A stretch of 64,000 bases of DNA, taken from NCBI GenBank assembly GCA_004194705.1, contig SADC01001349.1, forward strand, positions 372,001 to 436,000. Direction: 5' to 3'. This DNA is from Ditylenchus dipsaci (taxonomy: Eukaryota > Nematoda > Chromadorea > Rhabditida > Anguinidae). Shown here piece by piece: positions 1-12,088 of this stretch. A program made the position numbers and the translations under genes. The notes beneath the pieces were generated by a model. That model saw only the letters and a program-made list of their open reading frames with translations, searched no databases and was not told the origin of the DNA. Position 1 is the first letter of the stretch. Every line of letters starts with the position of its first letter.

Positions 1-637
1 CTGTGATCATTTTAATGTAAAACCCATTGCACAAGTCCTGAATTGACTTGTATTGTTAGCAAAGCTGTGGTTACTGGTTATTCAGGCTCACCATGGCCGT
101 CACAAATTAAAAACAATCAAAACAATCACAAGATATTTGCATGAGCTCTTACACCGGCATTTAATTATGATAGACTAATATAATATTTTATCTTCATGAC
201 TTTCTTAGTCTATAAGAAGTAATTTATATGACTTACAAGAATGTCCGAAGCATTTTCTTAAAAAGTTTCTTGGCAAATGAGCTAAAACTAATAACTCGCC
301 AACTTGTTCTTCGTATATTGCTTATTCATGTCTTTGACTAAATGAAGATAAAAGAAAAAAGGCTACTACATCTTTTTGCGATCGCTTATTGTCATGAATG
401 CATTAGTCGATTTTTCCCAAAAAGCATAGTGACTAAAAACAAAAGAAGCATCTTACTTTCCTTATTGATTTGTAGCATTTTTATTTATCCTTTGATATAT
501 TGATTGACATGCACCAGATCAAAATCATACTTCAGATTGACAATCACTAGCCAATGTGCCAATATGAAATAGGCTGAGCAAATCGATTGGCTAATAATTG
601 TGTTTACTATTTTATATAATCTGTTTTTATATTCAAA
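1..637. other. Upstream region without recognised gene
   Basis: AT-rich sequence upstream of the BPI-like gene. I see no convincing exon, repeat or RNA gene in it. It presumably includes the promoter of the gene starting at 638, but no motif stands out. Confidence 0.4.
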
Positions 638-3600
638 ATGTTGTATTTCTTCATTCCTCTATCGTTTTTATTTGGATGGACTAATGCATCACCTAGTTTA
701 CCATTGGGATCAGCTGCCGATTCAGGCCTGACCATAGGTCTTGATTATTTACATTTAATTACATGCCTGACTCTATCTACAGTTAACTTCAGGTTCTTCA
801 GCAGCCTCAAAACTGCTGACCCATTACGCCCATGCAGCTTTGAGACAGCCCAAACAGATGACGCTAGACCTGAGGAGTGGGTCTGGTCAACCTTGGTTCG
901 ATTGCATTGCTCATGTGGACTCTAAGAACAGGATAGCTTTAGGTAAATGAAATATATATTTCGTCATTGAAAATCCTAAAATGCTCCCTTAAGAGGATTG
1001 ATGAGGCATTTTACTAGGCATTACTAATGTACTAATTTCAGCATCTTTCAAAAAAAGTAATGTTTTTGGGGTACCTGAAAAATTATTAGAAGGGGTGGGG
1101 TGGTATATTCCAGTGTCTTATTTTGGGCGGGGCAATGTATATTCCAGTAACGTCTAAAAATTAGTAGCCCGGGCTACTACTAGAGTGAATACGGTATGTT
1201 GATTCACGATGATCACCCACTTATCATGACTCAGGGCCAGACTCAAATATGTCTAACCACTCCCTACCCCAAATCCGATTTTTCGGAAGCGTGTTATGTA
1301 CCAAACACGAATCAATTTTTTTAACTTACTTGACATAAATTTATAGGGAATATGAAAGTCAGCTTTCATAACAATCAAATGGAAGCCAAAATGGAAGACA
1401 TTGTGGTTCGCTCAGATTCAAACATAATTTTATTGCCATTGCCTTTCTTCTTGGGTGAAGATATAGCACATATCACAGCTGAGGTAGTGTTGTATTTTTA
1501 ATTTGATAAACCGTGACTAAGTTCGATAAAGTTGCAACACCATGCTTAATCAGATACCGTATTTCCTCTAAATAGCCCTCCTTCTAAAATAGCCCTCCCC
1601 CTACTTGGAAGACCTATATCTCAAGCTAGAGTGAATATTTTGCAAATCTGTCTTTCGCATTTTTTTAACTCCCACGAGCTCTACCGATTCCACTTTTTCG
1701 ATTTTGGATTTCCACCCGAAAATCTCGAAATCGAATCCAAATTTTTCTGAAAATTGGAGGTTTGAATAAAATAGCCCGGGGGCTATTTTAGAGGAAATAC
1801 GGTAATTGCATTGACTGTTAAAACTTTGATATGCCGGAAAATTGAAAAAAAATACTCTAAAGATTCTCTGTAATATAACTTCTCAAAATCCCTTATTAAG
1901 ATTCCAGAAGCAATGGTGCGTCTAAAAGTAGTAGATAACTTTAATGTTGACCTTGACCAATGCAACATATCTATAACTGACATGCAGATTAGGCTAGAGA
2001 AGGCCTATTTGCTCAATCTACTGTTAAGTCCTTTTCACAAAATACTGCCAAGATCTTTGATACATGACAGTGCTTGTGAACTATTGGCGGAATCTTTGGC
2101 TAAATTGAGAAGAAGATTTGCAATGTAGCTTCTTACAAATGACAGGACAGAATTGAAAAAAAGGTTTTTAGTGAATTGCCGCTAGCTTCTATAGTGCCAG
2201 AAAAGTTTTTGCCCTACCTCATCTCCCCAAATGTGTCCATATTTTCGCAGTTGGAGTCTATAGTAGCGCACAATGAGCAATTGACGGCTAGCGCTATTAT
2301 AGACTGGACTGAGATGTCTTCTCTAGCGTCAAATTCTGATGGTCTTAGCACTGAAACTCAAGCTAGTAATCTTATTAAAATGCTCAATTATTGGCTCCAG
2401 AAGAGGATGGATCGGGCACTCGGAATCAAGACGACAAATCAAGAGGCAATGCAGGTGCCGGAAGTAGTGAAAACAGTGGTCTAAACGCAGTTAGTGAGCG
2501 TTTGCAGTTGTGGTTGGAAGATAGACTTCTCAATGAACTCATGGAACACTTTAAATGGGACTTTGAGTGGATGGAAGAGGTAATTAAATGATTGCAAAAA
2601 AACTAAATCTCGGAGTACTTGAAACTGAGCCTTAGGAAACTAAAACACTTGAGGATTTCGAAAAATTCAAATTGTGCTCTGTATTTTTCGCTGCGAATTT
2701 TCATCCAAAAATCATTTTTGGAACATTTGGACCTGATGTTTGACTGGCTAATGTGAATTTTACTGGCTAATGTTGGTCCCGCACTAATTCAAATTTCGAA
2801 AATAGCTGTAATTATCAAGTTTCGTGGAACTTTGCGGTCAGGCTAAGGATCAATTAAGCCGAAATCTCAAATAACCTACGTTCGAGGAATGTTTTTTAAG
2901 TTTGTAAGACTAATAGAAACAATTTTAACCATAACTACCAAGGTGAAACTATGGTCAAGGTTATTAAATACATCCTTTTTCGAAAATTACGAAAAATCCC
3001 AGTAACTTTTCAGTATAGACCTAAAAACAGAATATATCAAAAGTATGTAAAATGACAGACCCAACCGGGGACTTGTGTTGGTGGTAAAATATTCCATGTG
3101 TGATTGTAACAGTTGATATATTATTGTCATATTTAGAATATTCCTGTGGACAGCCCCAAACTACCAAAGTCAACAAGTGCATTTCTGTCCACCCTTTGCA
3201 CCAACTGCTATTTCTTGTTAAAAGTGACGGCTAATGGTGTGCCTCATATTGAATCAGTCAATTCTAGTATTGTCTTCAAAAAGTGAGCTTAAATTTAGTA
3301 ATTTCAAGCATATATAATGAAAAATCGGTTTTAGAAGCGAAAAATATTCATGAAAGTAGTAAATCCAAGCAGGTTAGTTACCATTTTTCTTACTGTATTT
3401 TAAAAATCTTTCAAAATCCTGTTTTCAGGAATATTGACGCGGTGTTTATTAACTTTGCATTAACTCTGAGTATAAGGTTAACACCTCAGATAGAAAATGG
3501 AATTTTCCGTACAGAAGTGAGTCTTTTTATAGGGTTGGGCGAATAGCCACAAAGCCATTACTACAACATGGAATAAATGTTTAGGTAGATTTGCTAGAGA

Positions 3601-4035
3601 CAGACATTCGCATGGAAGATGGTGCTTTTCCAAACGGCTGGAAAGGTTTCTTGCAGGACCTCGTCAAAGGTTTGAAAATATTAGACTTAATAACTAAAGT
3701 AAATAATATGCTTGCTCATAATTTTCAGACATGATAATGGACGTAATCTGGCCAGGTCTTAAAAAAGAGATCGAGAACCTAAGCTATAGTGACGGCGTTC
3801 AAATCCCTCCTTACTGCGGTTTACTGCCCCAGTCTGCTCGTCTACACTTTGATCAAGGCAGACTCGGAGGTAACTCTGTTCTAAAGGTAGCTAAGGTATT
3901 CTTTTATGTCAATGTGTTTCAGCTTCCGCAGCCTTGAATCTGGATGAGCTATCACTGTCCCAGTGCTTGCAACAACTGAAAAGCAAACTTCCAGATCCAT
4001 CAAAACTATTTGTTATACGCGAAGATACTTTTTGA
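638..4035 (+). CDS. BPI/LBP-fold secreted lipid-binding protein, 11 exons
   Basis: Seen: exons at 638-737, 793-942, 1347-1454, 1908-2124, 2172-2365, 2401-2579, 3137-3282, 3429-3516, 3585-3669, 3729-3869 and 3923-4035 join in frame to about 506 residues, ending in TGA. The first exon codes a signal peptide (MLYFFIPLSFLFGWTNA). The fourth carries the pattern of the BPI amino-terminal half: a cysteine in LDQCNISITD, a LLNLLLSPF stretch, then HDSACELLAESL. The two cysteines are 37 residues apart, close to the spacing of the conserved BPI disulfide. A late exon has the carboxy-half signature GVQIPPYCG. Known: BPI, LBP and CETP are secreted and bind lipids such as lipopolysaccharide in two hydrophobic pockets; nematodes have several. 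Odd: introns of only 35 nt (2366-2400) and 47 nt. The 1454 donor was chosen because it keeps phase; a donor at 1483 does not. The family call rests on pattern, and the function is inferred. Confidence 0.72.
1555..1803. repeat. MITE-like element with TACCGTATT termini
   Basis: The ends TACCGTATTTCCTCTAAATA and its inverse (TATTTTAGAGGAAATACGGTA) form inverted repeats around 249 bp. It lies inside an intron of the BPI-like gene. Related ends occur at 5861, 21788, near 38290 and near 46293, so this is a dispersed non-autonomous family. Superfamily not determined. Confidence 0.65.
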
Positions 4036-4346
4036 ATTGTGAAATTCCTATTCTTTTTTTGTTAAATTTAGCCTTTTTGACCAAATGTTGTGCTTTAACA
4101 TTATTATTGAAATAGACGGAAGTTGAGTCAAAATTTTCAATAAGAGAACAACTTATGTGACTCACATGTGCAAGCATGGCACCAAGCCTTGTGAATTAAC
4201 AAGAAAATAGGTTTGTTGACTTTTGAAGCTGTCGCCACTGCATGCTTCCATCTGACCCAAGCAATGTCTTCACCGAATCCTGGACTGTTTTAAGTTAAAA
4301 AAGGGAAAATCTCAAATGCGTACCCATACGGCTTAAAAGCACGCCT

Positions 4347-5641
4347 GGCTCTACTGCACAATGGGTACCAAAATTTCTTACTTTACTCCCCCCTTTGGTT
4401 TTGGCGCTAATTACAATTATAGCATCTTTATTACATTTTTATAGGTCCAAATGCAGTTGAGTCTTGTGGATGCCACTCTTCGTTTGGAGTTTTCCAAGAT
4501 CCGGTTGAAGAATCTCTATGCAATAAGTGAAGAAGAAGTGCTTCGAGTCTTTGTCGGCCTAGGTCTCATCAAGAATACAATGGTCTGTGCTAACTGTGGA
4601 AATCGAATGCGAATCAACAAACGATCAAAGCTGGCTGATGGGATATGGGTGAGTTCTTTGGTATCTTATCTTTTTAATCGGCACAATTATAGTGGGCTTG
4701 CAATGATAAGAAAGGAAAAGTCTGTTCTCACAAGTCCATTCGATCGGGTTCTTTCTTCGCCAATTCCAATTTGCCTTTCAAGCAAGCACTTCTTCTCTTC
4801 TACATGTGGGCTCAAGACTTCAACAATAAGCAAGCTGTCCATGAACTCAATTTGTCCGAGCATGTGATCGTGGATTGGTTTAGAATGTGCCGAGAAGTTT
4901 GCGAAAAGTAAGCAAAATTTCAATTTAACAATGTTAATCAAATGTTAAGCTATTGCAACAACCAAGAATCGATAGGAGGAAATTTCAGCGTAATCGAAAT
5001 CGATGAAACATGCATCAGTCGTCGCAAATACAATCGAGGAAGAATGCGCATCGGTGCTCAGCAATGGATTTTCGGCGGGATTGAACGTGGCCCAGGAGGA
5101 AAAGCATTCGCCTTTCAAGTGCCGGACAGAAAGAAGAAGACTCTATTGAAGCTCATCCGCAAGCACATCAAGGTCGGTACTACCATCATTTCAGATGATT
5201 GGCCTGCCTATCGTAAGCTTGAAGAGCAATAGGTCGTTACGTCGGTTATAAGCACTACACCATTTGCCAAAGCGATTGTTTGCGAGGTAGAAATTGTCTA
5301 TTATCTATTAATTATAAATGATTTGTTCTAGGATTGAAGACGACAAAAGAATACACACGAACAAAGTCGAGGGATTCTGGATGCATACAAAGCACAAAAT
5401 TAAAAGGATGTTTGGTACGTCTCGTCTTCATATTGAATCCTATGTGGCTGAGGCGGTCTTTCGTCAAAATTGCAGAGCCGACAACAAAAACGTTTTGGAT
5501 GCTTTCTTCGATCGTTTGGGAATGATATATTCTTTGTAATTTAATGTAAAATGTAATAAAGATGCTATAATTGTAATTAGCGCCAAAACCAAAGGGGGGG
5601 AGTAAAGTAAGAAATTTTGGTACCCATTGTGCAGTAGAGCC
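4347..5641 (+). mobile_element. Merlin-type DNA transposon, about 1.3 kb
   Basis: About 90 bp at the left (4347-4438) reappears inverted at the right (5551-5641), including GGTACCAAAATTTCTTACTT and TTTGGTTTTGGCGCTAATTA. The element encloses a spliced transposase of the IS1016/ISXO2 fold, which defines Merlin. Merlin normally makes 8-9 bp target duplications; I could not find a convincing one, so the copy may be old or the ends may be off by a few bases. Confidence 0.85.
4451..5539 (+). pseudogene. Merlin transposase, one frameshift
   Basis: Role: DDE transposase cutting and joining the Merlin element. Seen: exons at about 4451-4645, 4693-4908, 4962-5286 and 5332-5539, separated by 42-53 nt introns. 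An amino-terminal zinc-finger-like CANCGNRMRI segment is followed by a helix-turn-helix-like NLSEHVIVDWFRMCREVC. The catalytic core shows VIEIDET (first D), IISDDWPAY (second D) and NKVEGFW (the E). The frame breaks at about 5230: EEQ is followed by TAG, and the family-typical RYVGYKHYTICQ resumes in the next frame, consistent with a one-base deletion. The downstream part, to MIYSL and TAA, is otherwise open. All catalytic residues remain, so the copy is young but probably inactive. Confidence 0.85.
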
Positions 5642-5860
5642 GTGTCAGTCTTATACCTAAATAAGTACCAATTATTTGCAAAAAATTGGTTTATCAATAA
5701 AAACTCAAAAAATCATATTCTTAAAAAACATATCGAAGAATTGAAGACCCTTGCTACTGTTCAGTTTAGAAATATTTGATTTAACAATATTTGCTTACAC
5801 TTGATTTAAAAAATTAAGTAAAAGATGGGGTTAGACATAGATAAGGCTGAATTTTAGATT

Positions 5861-6106
5861 ACCGTGTTATCTCTAATTAGCGCCCCACTCTATAATAAGC
5901 GCCCCCTCTACTTTGAGGATCTGTTTTTCAGGATAGAGTAAACATTCAGTAGAGCTGTTTATTGCGTTTCTTAACTCTCACGAGCTCTACCCATTCCGCT
6001 TTTTAGATTTTCGTTAAGCACCCGAAAATTTCGAGATCGAACTAAAATTTTCCCAATCTTGGATTGGAAGGGTTGAAGAATAGTTGAAAAATTAGAGATA
6101 ATACAA
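5861..6106. repeat. Degenerate MITE of the ACCGTAT family
   Basis: Starts ACCGTGTTATCTCTAATTAG and ends with ATTAGAGATAATAC, weak inverted ends related to those of the element at 1555-1803. Internal words such as CTCACGAGCTCTAC are shared with that copy. Confidence 0.45.
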
Positions 6107-6333
6107 TAAATTTACATCGACCAAAAAAGCTTAGTAAAGTAGTCTACATGAAAAAAACTTTACATCAAATCAGAGTTTTCATCTGTTGTTTTTTGAATAT
6201 ATATTTAACAACAACATCATTAAAACCAGTTCTGATGCATAAAAAGCGATTGCATTAGTGTGCGACAATATAGAATAATAACGACAATAACATATAAACT
6301 TTGGCCAAGTTAGTGTTACCGACTTTCCACTAA

Positions 6334-8806
6334 TCAATCACTGCTCTCATGCTCTATGTCTGCTTTGCTGTCCCAAAGTGAAGAGAATGTAACAAATAGG
6401 GGTTCACTTGGCTCTGAGGTGCCATATTCATTACTGGCTTGCACATAGGCTACATACCTAAGATTCAGTAATTGTCATACTGTATAGAATTAGTATGGCA
6501 CTGACCTAATGTTAGCTGGTTTTCTTGTGTTGTTACTTGGCTCGCTACCATTTCCAATTATATTAGTCCAGGCGGCGCATATTTCAGAGTTGGGACCCTG
6601 AACAATCAGAGCTTAGGTCAATTGAATCAAAACAACTAGATTTTCGGGTAGTCAAAATTTTTGTCCGATTTCTTCAAGGTCTATTGTTACAAAATGCTAG
6701 ATCCATTTTTCTCTAATTCGTTTTCATAAACCCTGCTAAATCACCTACCCACTCAATGTTCTTGGGGTCTAGCTTCACAAATTTGGTGTCTTTGCCCAAA
6801 CCAGACTCTTGAGCTACCACAACATCCAACAATGGCTCTCTTTTAATTCTTCTATTGTTGTTCTGGATCACTCCTAGTTCATTGTTGACTACCGCTTCGG
6901 ATTGACCTGACGACATTCTGCCGAAAAATTAATAATAAAATGACTCAACTAAAATATTACCCAGCATTCCCCTAAGCATCACATCTGAGACTTCCTTGAC
7001 ATGTATGGAATATTTGATTTCTTCCGCCTTAGATGGAGCTGCCACGGCTCCTCCACTTTTCCAACATAGCTTGTTGGTATTCTGATCTCCATTAGTGGAC
7101 TTAACCCTTAGATTACTTGGTACTTGTGGGGGTATAAAGCTGAAGTAGGTTAGATTTTGTAATCAAAATAATGCATTCGAATAAAAAAACCTTGTTGCTT
7201 GCTGAAACACTCAAATATTTCTGGCAAATAGTAGAGACAAAGACGATGAGATCTTTTTAACATCTGAATTTAAAAGTTTTATCTAACTAAAAGAATTTGA
7301 TTTGCCCACCTGGAAATTGTTGGAGCAAAAGTCATAGCAAAAGCTGGGCACATTCCTTTGTCTACAGCAAGGTACATAATTCCGACGTCCTCCGTCCGTG
7401 GCGCAATGCAGAAAGTTTTTGTAGTCATCGGTTTTGCAACTTAACTAATTAGCTATTCAGTAATAACAAAAGAGGAAAAATAAGTTCTTTATTCAGATAG
7501 TTAAATTAAAAAGTGGGATAACAAGATGTTGCTTTACAAATGGGCAATAACAACTAATCTGAGTTGTTTAAACTAATTAGCTGCTAGTTGAATTTACTTG
7601 CCTGGTTGGATCGAAGAATTCTAAATGCATGTCCTTAGGCTTGCACATGGACCTACACAAAGGTGTTAGGCCTCTTTCTACACAACACTCTGTGTAATCG
7701 TAGGTGAAGCGAGAGTGGAAACCTGCTTTCAAACCACTTTCTAAAAGTAACTTGATAGAATTTAATTAATTTAATTTTTATGTATTTCTAACCCAAAATC
7801 CAGATGAAAGTCTAATTGCTGGGGAAAGTTGATTAACTGGCAGCGATATTCACCCGCATCTTGTACTGTTAAATTTTTTAACAACAAAGTGTATTCCTCA
7901 GTAGCGCAGCTTTCTACAGTTCACTTTTAAAAAGTAAGACATTATGGATTAAAGAGAACCTCTGGCAACATTCGACGATTCTGGAGAAATAGTGCGTTGC
8001 AAAACTATATTAGATGGCTCTACTCCAGAACTGGCAGCAAACTCTGTGCCATTGAACAACAAAACATCATCCTTGAACCAGGCTATCTTCAAATACCTAA
8101 TTTAGTTACATCAAAAAATAATTTTCTGATTTGATAGCTCAGTGCTTTATTTGTAATTTGTTTTATGTCTTTTCTACCCAAAAGTTTATTGCAAATAGAC
8201 ATTACCGTGGACTATCGATTGAGTGTGCACTGGACTAGATCGAGGTTCACACTAAACCGGGTATACACTAGATTGAAAATTCCGATAACTGTACCTGTAA
8301 CAGTTATACCCCTTATGTCAAAAATTGAACACCTATAGAAAACAATTTTGATGAACATTGGTTTGTGCCATCGCACTCATTTAACGATTGTTTTACAAAA
8401 ATTTTGAGGATACTTTTCCAGTTTTACCCCTAAAAATGCGAAAATGATCTGGAAAAGGCCTAACTACTTAATTTCTTTAGGTGGTGGAAGTTTACCCTGA
8501 GCTTCAGGCTTTGAATAGGCAAACAAGTTCACTGTACAAAATGATGAAACCCATCCCCTACTGCCCCCAAGTAAACAAAATCTTTAATTCATTTAGGGTT
8601 TGATAAAAAAAACAAACACTAGGAGAAAGATTAGAACCAGAAATACATCTGTAAAGACTGCATTGCATACGTGCTGAAAATCCTGCAACCATAGACATAA
8701 AGTTGGAATTAGTAGTGGTCAATTGCACATTGCTCTCTGCTAATACATAACATTGCTTCCACAACATTAATGTGATAATAATAAACTGGCAGAGAGGCTG
8801 AGGCAT
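6334..8806 (-). CDS. Secreted Ig + DB-module + fibronectin III protein
   Basis: Seen: the gene starts near 8806 with a hydrophobic leader (MPQPLCQFIIITLML). One Ig domain follows: AGFSARMQC for the first cysteine, KIAWFKDD for the core tryptophan, and VQDAGEYRCQL for the second cysteine. Next come two exons (about 7603-7740 and 7315-7430) with the cysteine pattern of the DB module, including ECCVERG and VPCCRQRNVPSFC. Then fibronectin III pieces appear: VPSNLRVKS (about 6961-7136), KFVKLDPKNIEW (6749-6917), 6506-6597, and YVAYVQASNEYGTSEPS (6334-6457). The stop is TGA at 6334. Known: DB modules are cysteine-rich domains of unknown function, described mainly in nematodes and found with Ig/FN3 (for example C. 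elegans C25G4.10). Odd: one intron, after ...FFDPT, appears to use a GC donor. Two junctions (near 7790 and 6960) do not keep phase in my reading, so a small exon was missed or indels exist. Confidence 0.7.
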
Positions 8807-9209
8807 TATGTTGGGATGCAAACTACACTGTATTTGAATAAACTTAATTTGCCCAAACAACTAGGACAATCAGAATAATTTATGAAATTAATCAAGGAAC
8901 AACCAGACTAAATGAAATTGCACCCAGCCTTCCTTTCCACCCTCTTGCTCACTCACCTTTATTACTCGCAATCAAGAAGTTGAGCAAATTGGTGTTTAAT
9001 TGGAAAACCAACTCTGTTGTGCGAAGAAAACAGTGGTGTCAGTTTGTCTTCGTCAACCCCTTTTTACTTGTGGGAAAAAGTGACTAGGTTGACGTTGTTC
9101 TTCTTATTTTTTTGTAGTAGAGGTTGCTAATAAAAATGGTTAGTTGACGGAACAGTTTTGTGTAGTTCATGCAATTTTGCCGGTAATAAGATAGAATACA
9201 CATTAGATA
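8807..9209. other. Intergenic, nothing recognised
   Basis: Upstream of the Ig/DB/FN3 gene. No coding or repeat signature was seen. Confidence 0.4.
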
Positions 9210-10699
9210 CAGTCAAACCGAGTATTAACCTAACCTCAAGGGACTGAAAAAAGGAATGCGAGTGCCGCTAAATCTTTTCCTGTTCAGTTCACGTTAATCC
9301 GAGGTTTTCTTCCAAATGGCATCCTTTCTTGACACAAAAACAACTATCTTACGAAAAACCATCCGACTTTTCATTCTTTCTCAAGCTTTTTCTCTCAAGC
9401 ATGCAAAGCCGAACTATAAAGCTCAGACTATCATACCTACAGAATAGGCTATATATCGGAACATCTTGGCTGCTCTCTGCTTTAAGGTTTTTAATATTTT
9501 TTCAAAGTTTTAATATTTTTAGGTAGCCCTGTGATTCGTTTTTAATAAGGTTTCATTTGTTGCAAATATATCCCAAAAAGGCGAAAGTATGAACCAAATT
9601 ATTGTCTGACTTTCTATATACAGGGTGGCGCAAATTTTCATCGTTGTTTATTTTGCTCTTATCTTTTTAAATTGGTCGTGTATCGACGAGATCTTTATTT
9701 TATTTGAAAGAGGACACTCCAGGCAATGAAATGAAGCCTCATGCGCAATATGTTAATAATGTTTTCACGCTTTGCTCACCTGTTGAACTTTTGCTTTATT
9801 TCAATCCGTGAGATTATTTTCTTTAGAAGTGGATGAAAGACCAGGTTTTCGAGGGCAACCAGCCGATCTCAATAAACTGAAGCAAAGAATTATTCCAGTC
9901 TTATAAGAAATTTCCCAGGAAATGGCACAGCGAGCAATAAACAGTCATGGTCGGCTGCTCCAACAATGTATTGACGTGCAAGGAGGAGGCATTGAGCAAG
10001 AGTTTTGCATTATTGAACGAAGTTTGTTGTTTTTCATTGTTAAAATTAGTTATAGATGCTATTATGCATGTTTAGTGTCATTCGATTGCCCGGAGCATCT
10101 TCTTTCAAATAAAAAAAGATCTTGTCGATACACGAGTAATTCGAGAAGATATGAGCAAAACAAATTCCGGCGAAAACTTGCTCCACCTTGTACTTATGCC
10201 TTTTTGGAATATATGTTGCGAAGATGTTGCAACAAATAATGCCTCATTAGAAACTAGAGCCGCAGGTCTATCGAAGGGAATTGCATGGCTACCTAATAGT
10301 GTTAAACTATGGAAAAAAATTAAAAATTTCAAGAAAAAAGCTGAATGAGGAAAGCAGCTGCAAAAAAATTAAATGTTGATCAGCTGCGAAAAAAGGTTTG
10401 CTCAGCTAAAACATTAAAAATTGGTCTTTTCGAGTAAAGTGGGATTACACAAAGTCTAAATTCTATCTAATTTTCGTGTCAAGATGACCTCGCGTTCGAA
10501 AATACGTTAATAAGAGGGTCTTTTAAAAGGAAGGGACTGGCTTCAGGGTTACGATAATGTAAGGTTTATGTTAGATCGAGGTTATGTTTATCTTAGGGTC
10601 CATAAAAAGCATTTATTAAGAAACCAAAGATATTGTAAAAAACAATACGTTAGTCCGAGGTTCACGTTAATCTGAGAGACGTTAATCCGGAGTGGACTG
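9210..10699. mobile_element. Pogo-like CAGTC-ended element, interrupted
   Basis: Begins CAGTCAAACCGAG after TA and ends in the inverse of CAGTCCACTCCGGATTAACG before TA. Words such as GTTAATCCGAGGTT recur in both arms. The CAGTC termini and TA target match the pogo/Tigger branch of Tc1/mariner. A separate 570-bp element sits inside (9621-10190). No transposase remains. Confidence 0.5.
9621..10190 (+). mobile_element. Mariner-type remnant with ~110 bp inverted ends
   Basis: CAGGGTGGCGCAAATTTTC at the left and its degenerate inverse at the right are flanked by TA on both sides. About 110 bp per arm is similar. At about 9880-10005 the reading LKQRIIPVL, ISQEMAQRAI, CIDVQGGGIEQ matches the carboxy end of Tc1/mariner-type transposases (typically ...RL..CI..GGH.E). 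This is an internal-deletion copy that keeps only the transposase tail. Confidence 0.65.
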
Positions 10700-10916
10700 T
10701 AGTTATCTGTGAAAAATTTCAACTCTAAAAAGTACCACCGAAAATGTTAAAAACATTGTCTGTCAGTGCGGTTTTTACTAGAAAACTTACTACCCAGAAA
10801 ATCTCGTGAGTTCTCGAGGTTTCTCATACTATCAGCTACCGAGAGTTGCTTTCCTATTCTTTTGTCAAGAAAAAATGGTGATTCTGCAACTTTATATTGG
10901 TTATATTAGGTTTTAC

Positions 10917-11519
10917 ACTCCCATGCGCAAGATTTGCTTTTTTGGACTCAGAAGTTTATGCTGAGCACCACTGATGTAAATTTCGGAAATTCTGCACCGG
11001 CATCTGCACCGGCACCAGCCCAAAAAATTTTCGCACTAGCACCGGCCTGTGCCTGTGCCTGTGCGAGTCGGTGCCGCACCAATGCCGGTGCTGCACCGAT
11101 GTCGGTACCGCACCTCATTTTTATATCATACAGCACGGAGCAAACAGAAACGTAAGCAAAAAAAGTATCCTTGGTGGAAGTTTAGCAAAACTTTGCGTGT
11201 GATTAGTTTTTGGCCAAGAACTCTTTTTGAGGCTGCTCGTTGCAAAATTTCACAGAGAGAACAACCTTCCATCACCGGCTGAGCTGGCGAGAATGGCTAG
11301 AATATTCGGCGCCGGTGTCTTCAGGATTGGGTACGGCTCTGCACTGCCGCCGTGCCAAAACTCCAAACTCGTACCTGAGTACTGATTTTTCGAGGGCTGC
11401 ATTTTTAAAATGCTGATTTCACTTACTTTAACAAGGTTTTCAAAAAAAATAAAAACACCGTTGTGCTCAGCATGAACTTCTGAGTCTATAGATGCAAATC
11501 TAACGCATGGGAAAAGGAG
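10917..11519. repeat. Foldback repeat with GC-rich centre
   Basis: CTCCCATGCGCAAGATTTGC with GGACTCAGAAGTTTATGCTG at the left is repeated inverted at about 11463-11519. The centre (10984-11115) is rich in GCACCGGC/GCCGGTGC words and contrasts with the AT-rich surroundings. Ala/Pro-rich readings there are by-products of this repeat. Confidence 0.55.
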
Positions 11520-12088
11520 TGCTGAAAATGCTTATTTTTGATCATGATTTATCATATTAGAAAATGTCATACATGATTCAGTAGCCCTTTTCTGGGCATT
11601 TCCAGCAAGCCATCAAATCCGAAAAAAATGGATAGACATGGACTTTGGTCATTTTTTCAAAAAATTGATTTTTTTAAAAAGGTCATTTCTTCGAAATTCA
11701 AAATTTCAAAAAGTAGTCTGTAAGATAGGCCTTGTGGCTCTTAAAGTGAGCTGCAATACAGTTTTAAGGTGTTGTAAAAGCGCTTAACTCTGAATTAAAC
11801 TTTTCATCAGTTAAAGCGATTAAAATGCTAACACGAACCCCCTAAAGTGGCCATTTTTGCATCCGATTTTTTTCGAGCATTTATACGCTATATTTTTTAT
11901 TATCAATAAATGGACAATGACTTGTTGGGAATGCCAGGAGAAGAGCTATCAATTAATATCTCCTTCGGGGACTGGTTGGTTAGAGATGCGCGCACAGATT
12001 TACCTTAGAATAGTTAATAAAAGACTATTTTTTTATTTTGTTTTATAATGCGTCAATAACAATTCCTCCATCCCAACTGTTTTTAGCG
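11520..12088. other. Repeat-derived spacer
   Basis: Shares words with a dispersed repeat also seen at 53400-53600 (AGTTAAAGCG.TTAAA and flanking text). TTCGGGGACTGGTTGGTTAG resembles the repeats at 16025 and 52560. No gene seen. Confidence 0.4.

Noticed and set aside
3290..3370. Extra exon of the BPI-like gene (VISSIYNEKSVLEAKNIHES)
   Set aside because: It breaks phase with both neighbours, whereas splicing 3282 to 3429 directly keeps the frame.
10934..11282. Overlapping Ala/Pro-rich open frames on both strands
   Set aside because: They follow the GCACCGGC repeat inside a foldback element and lack splice sites or a domain.
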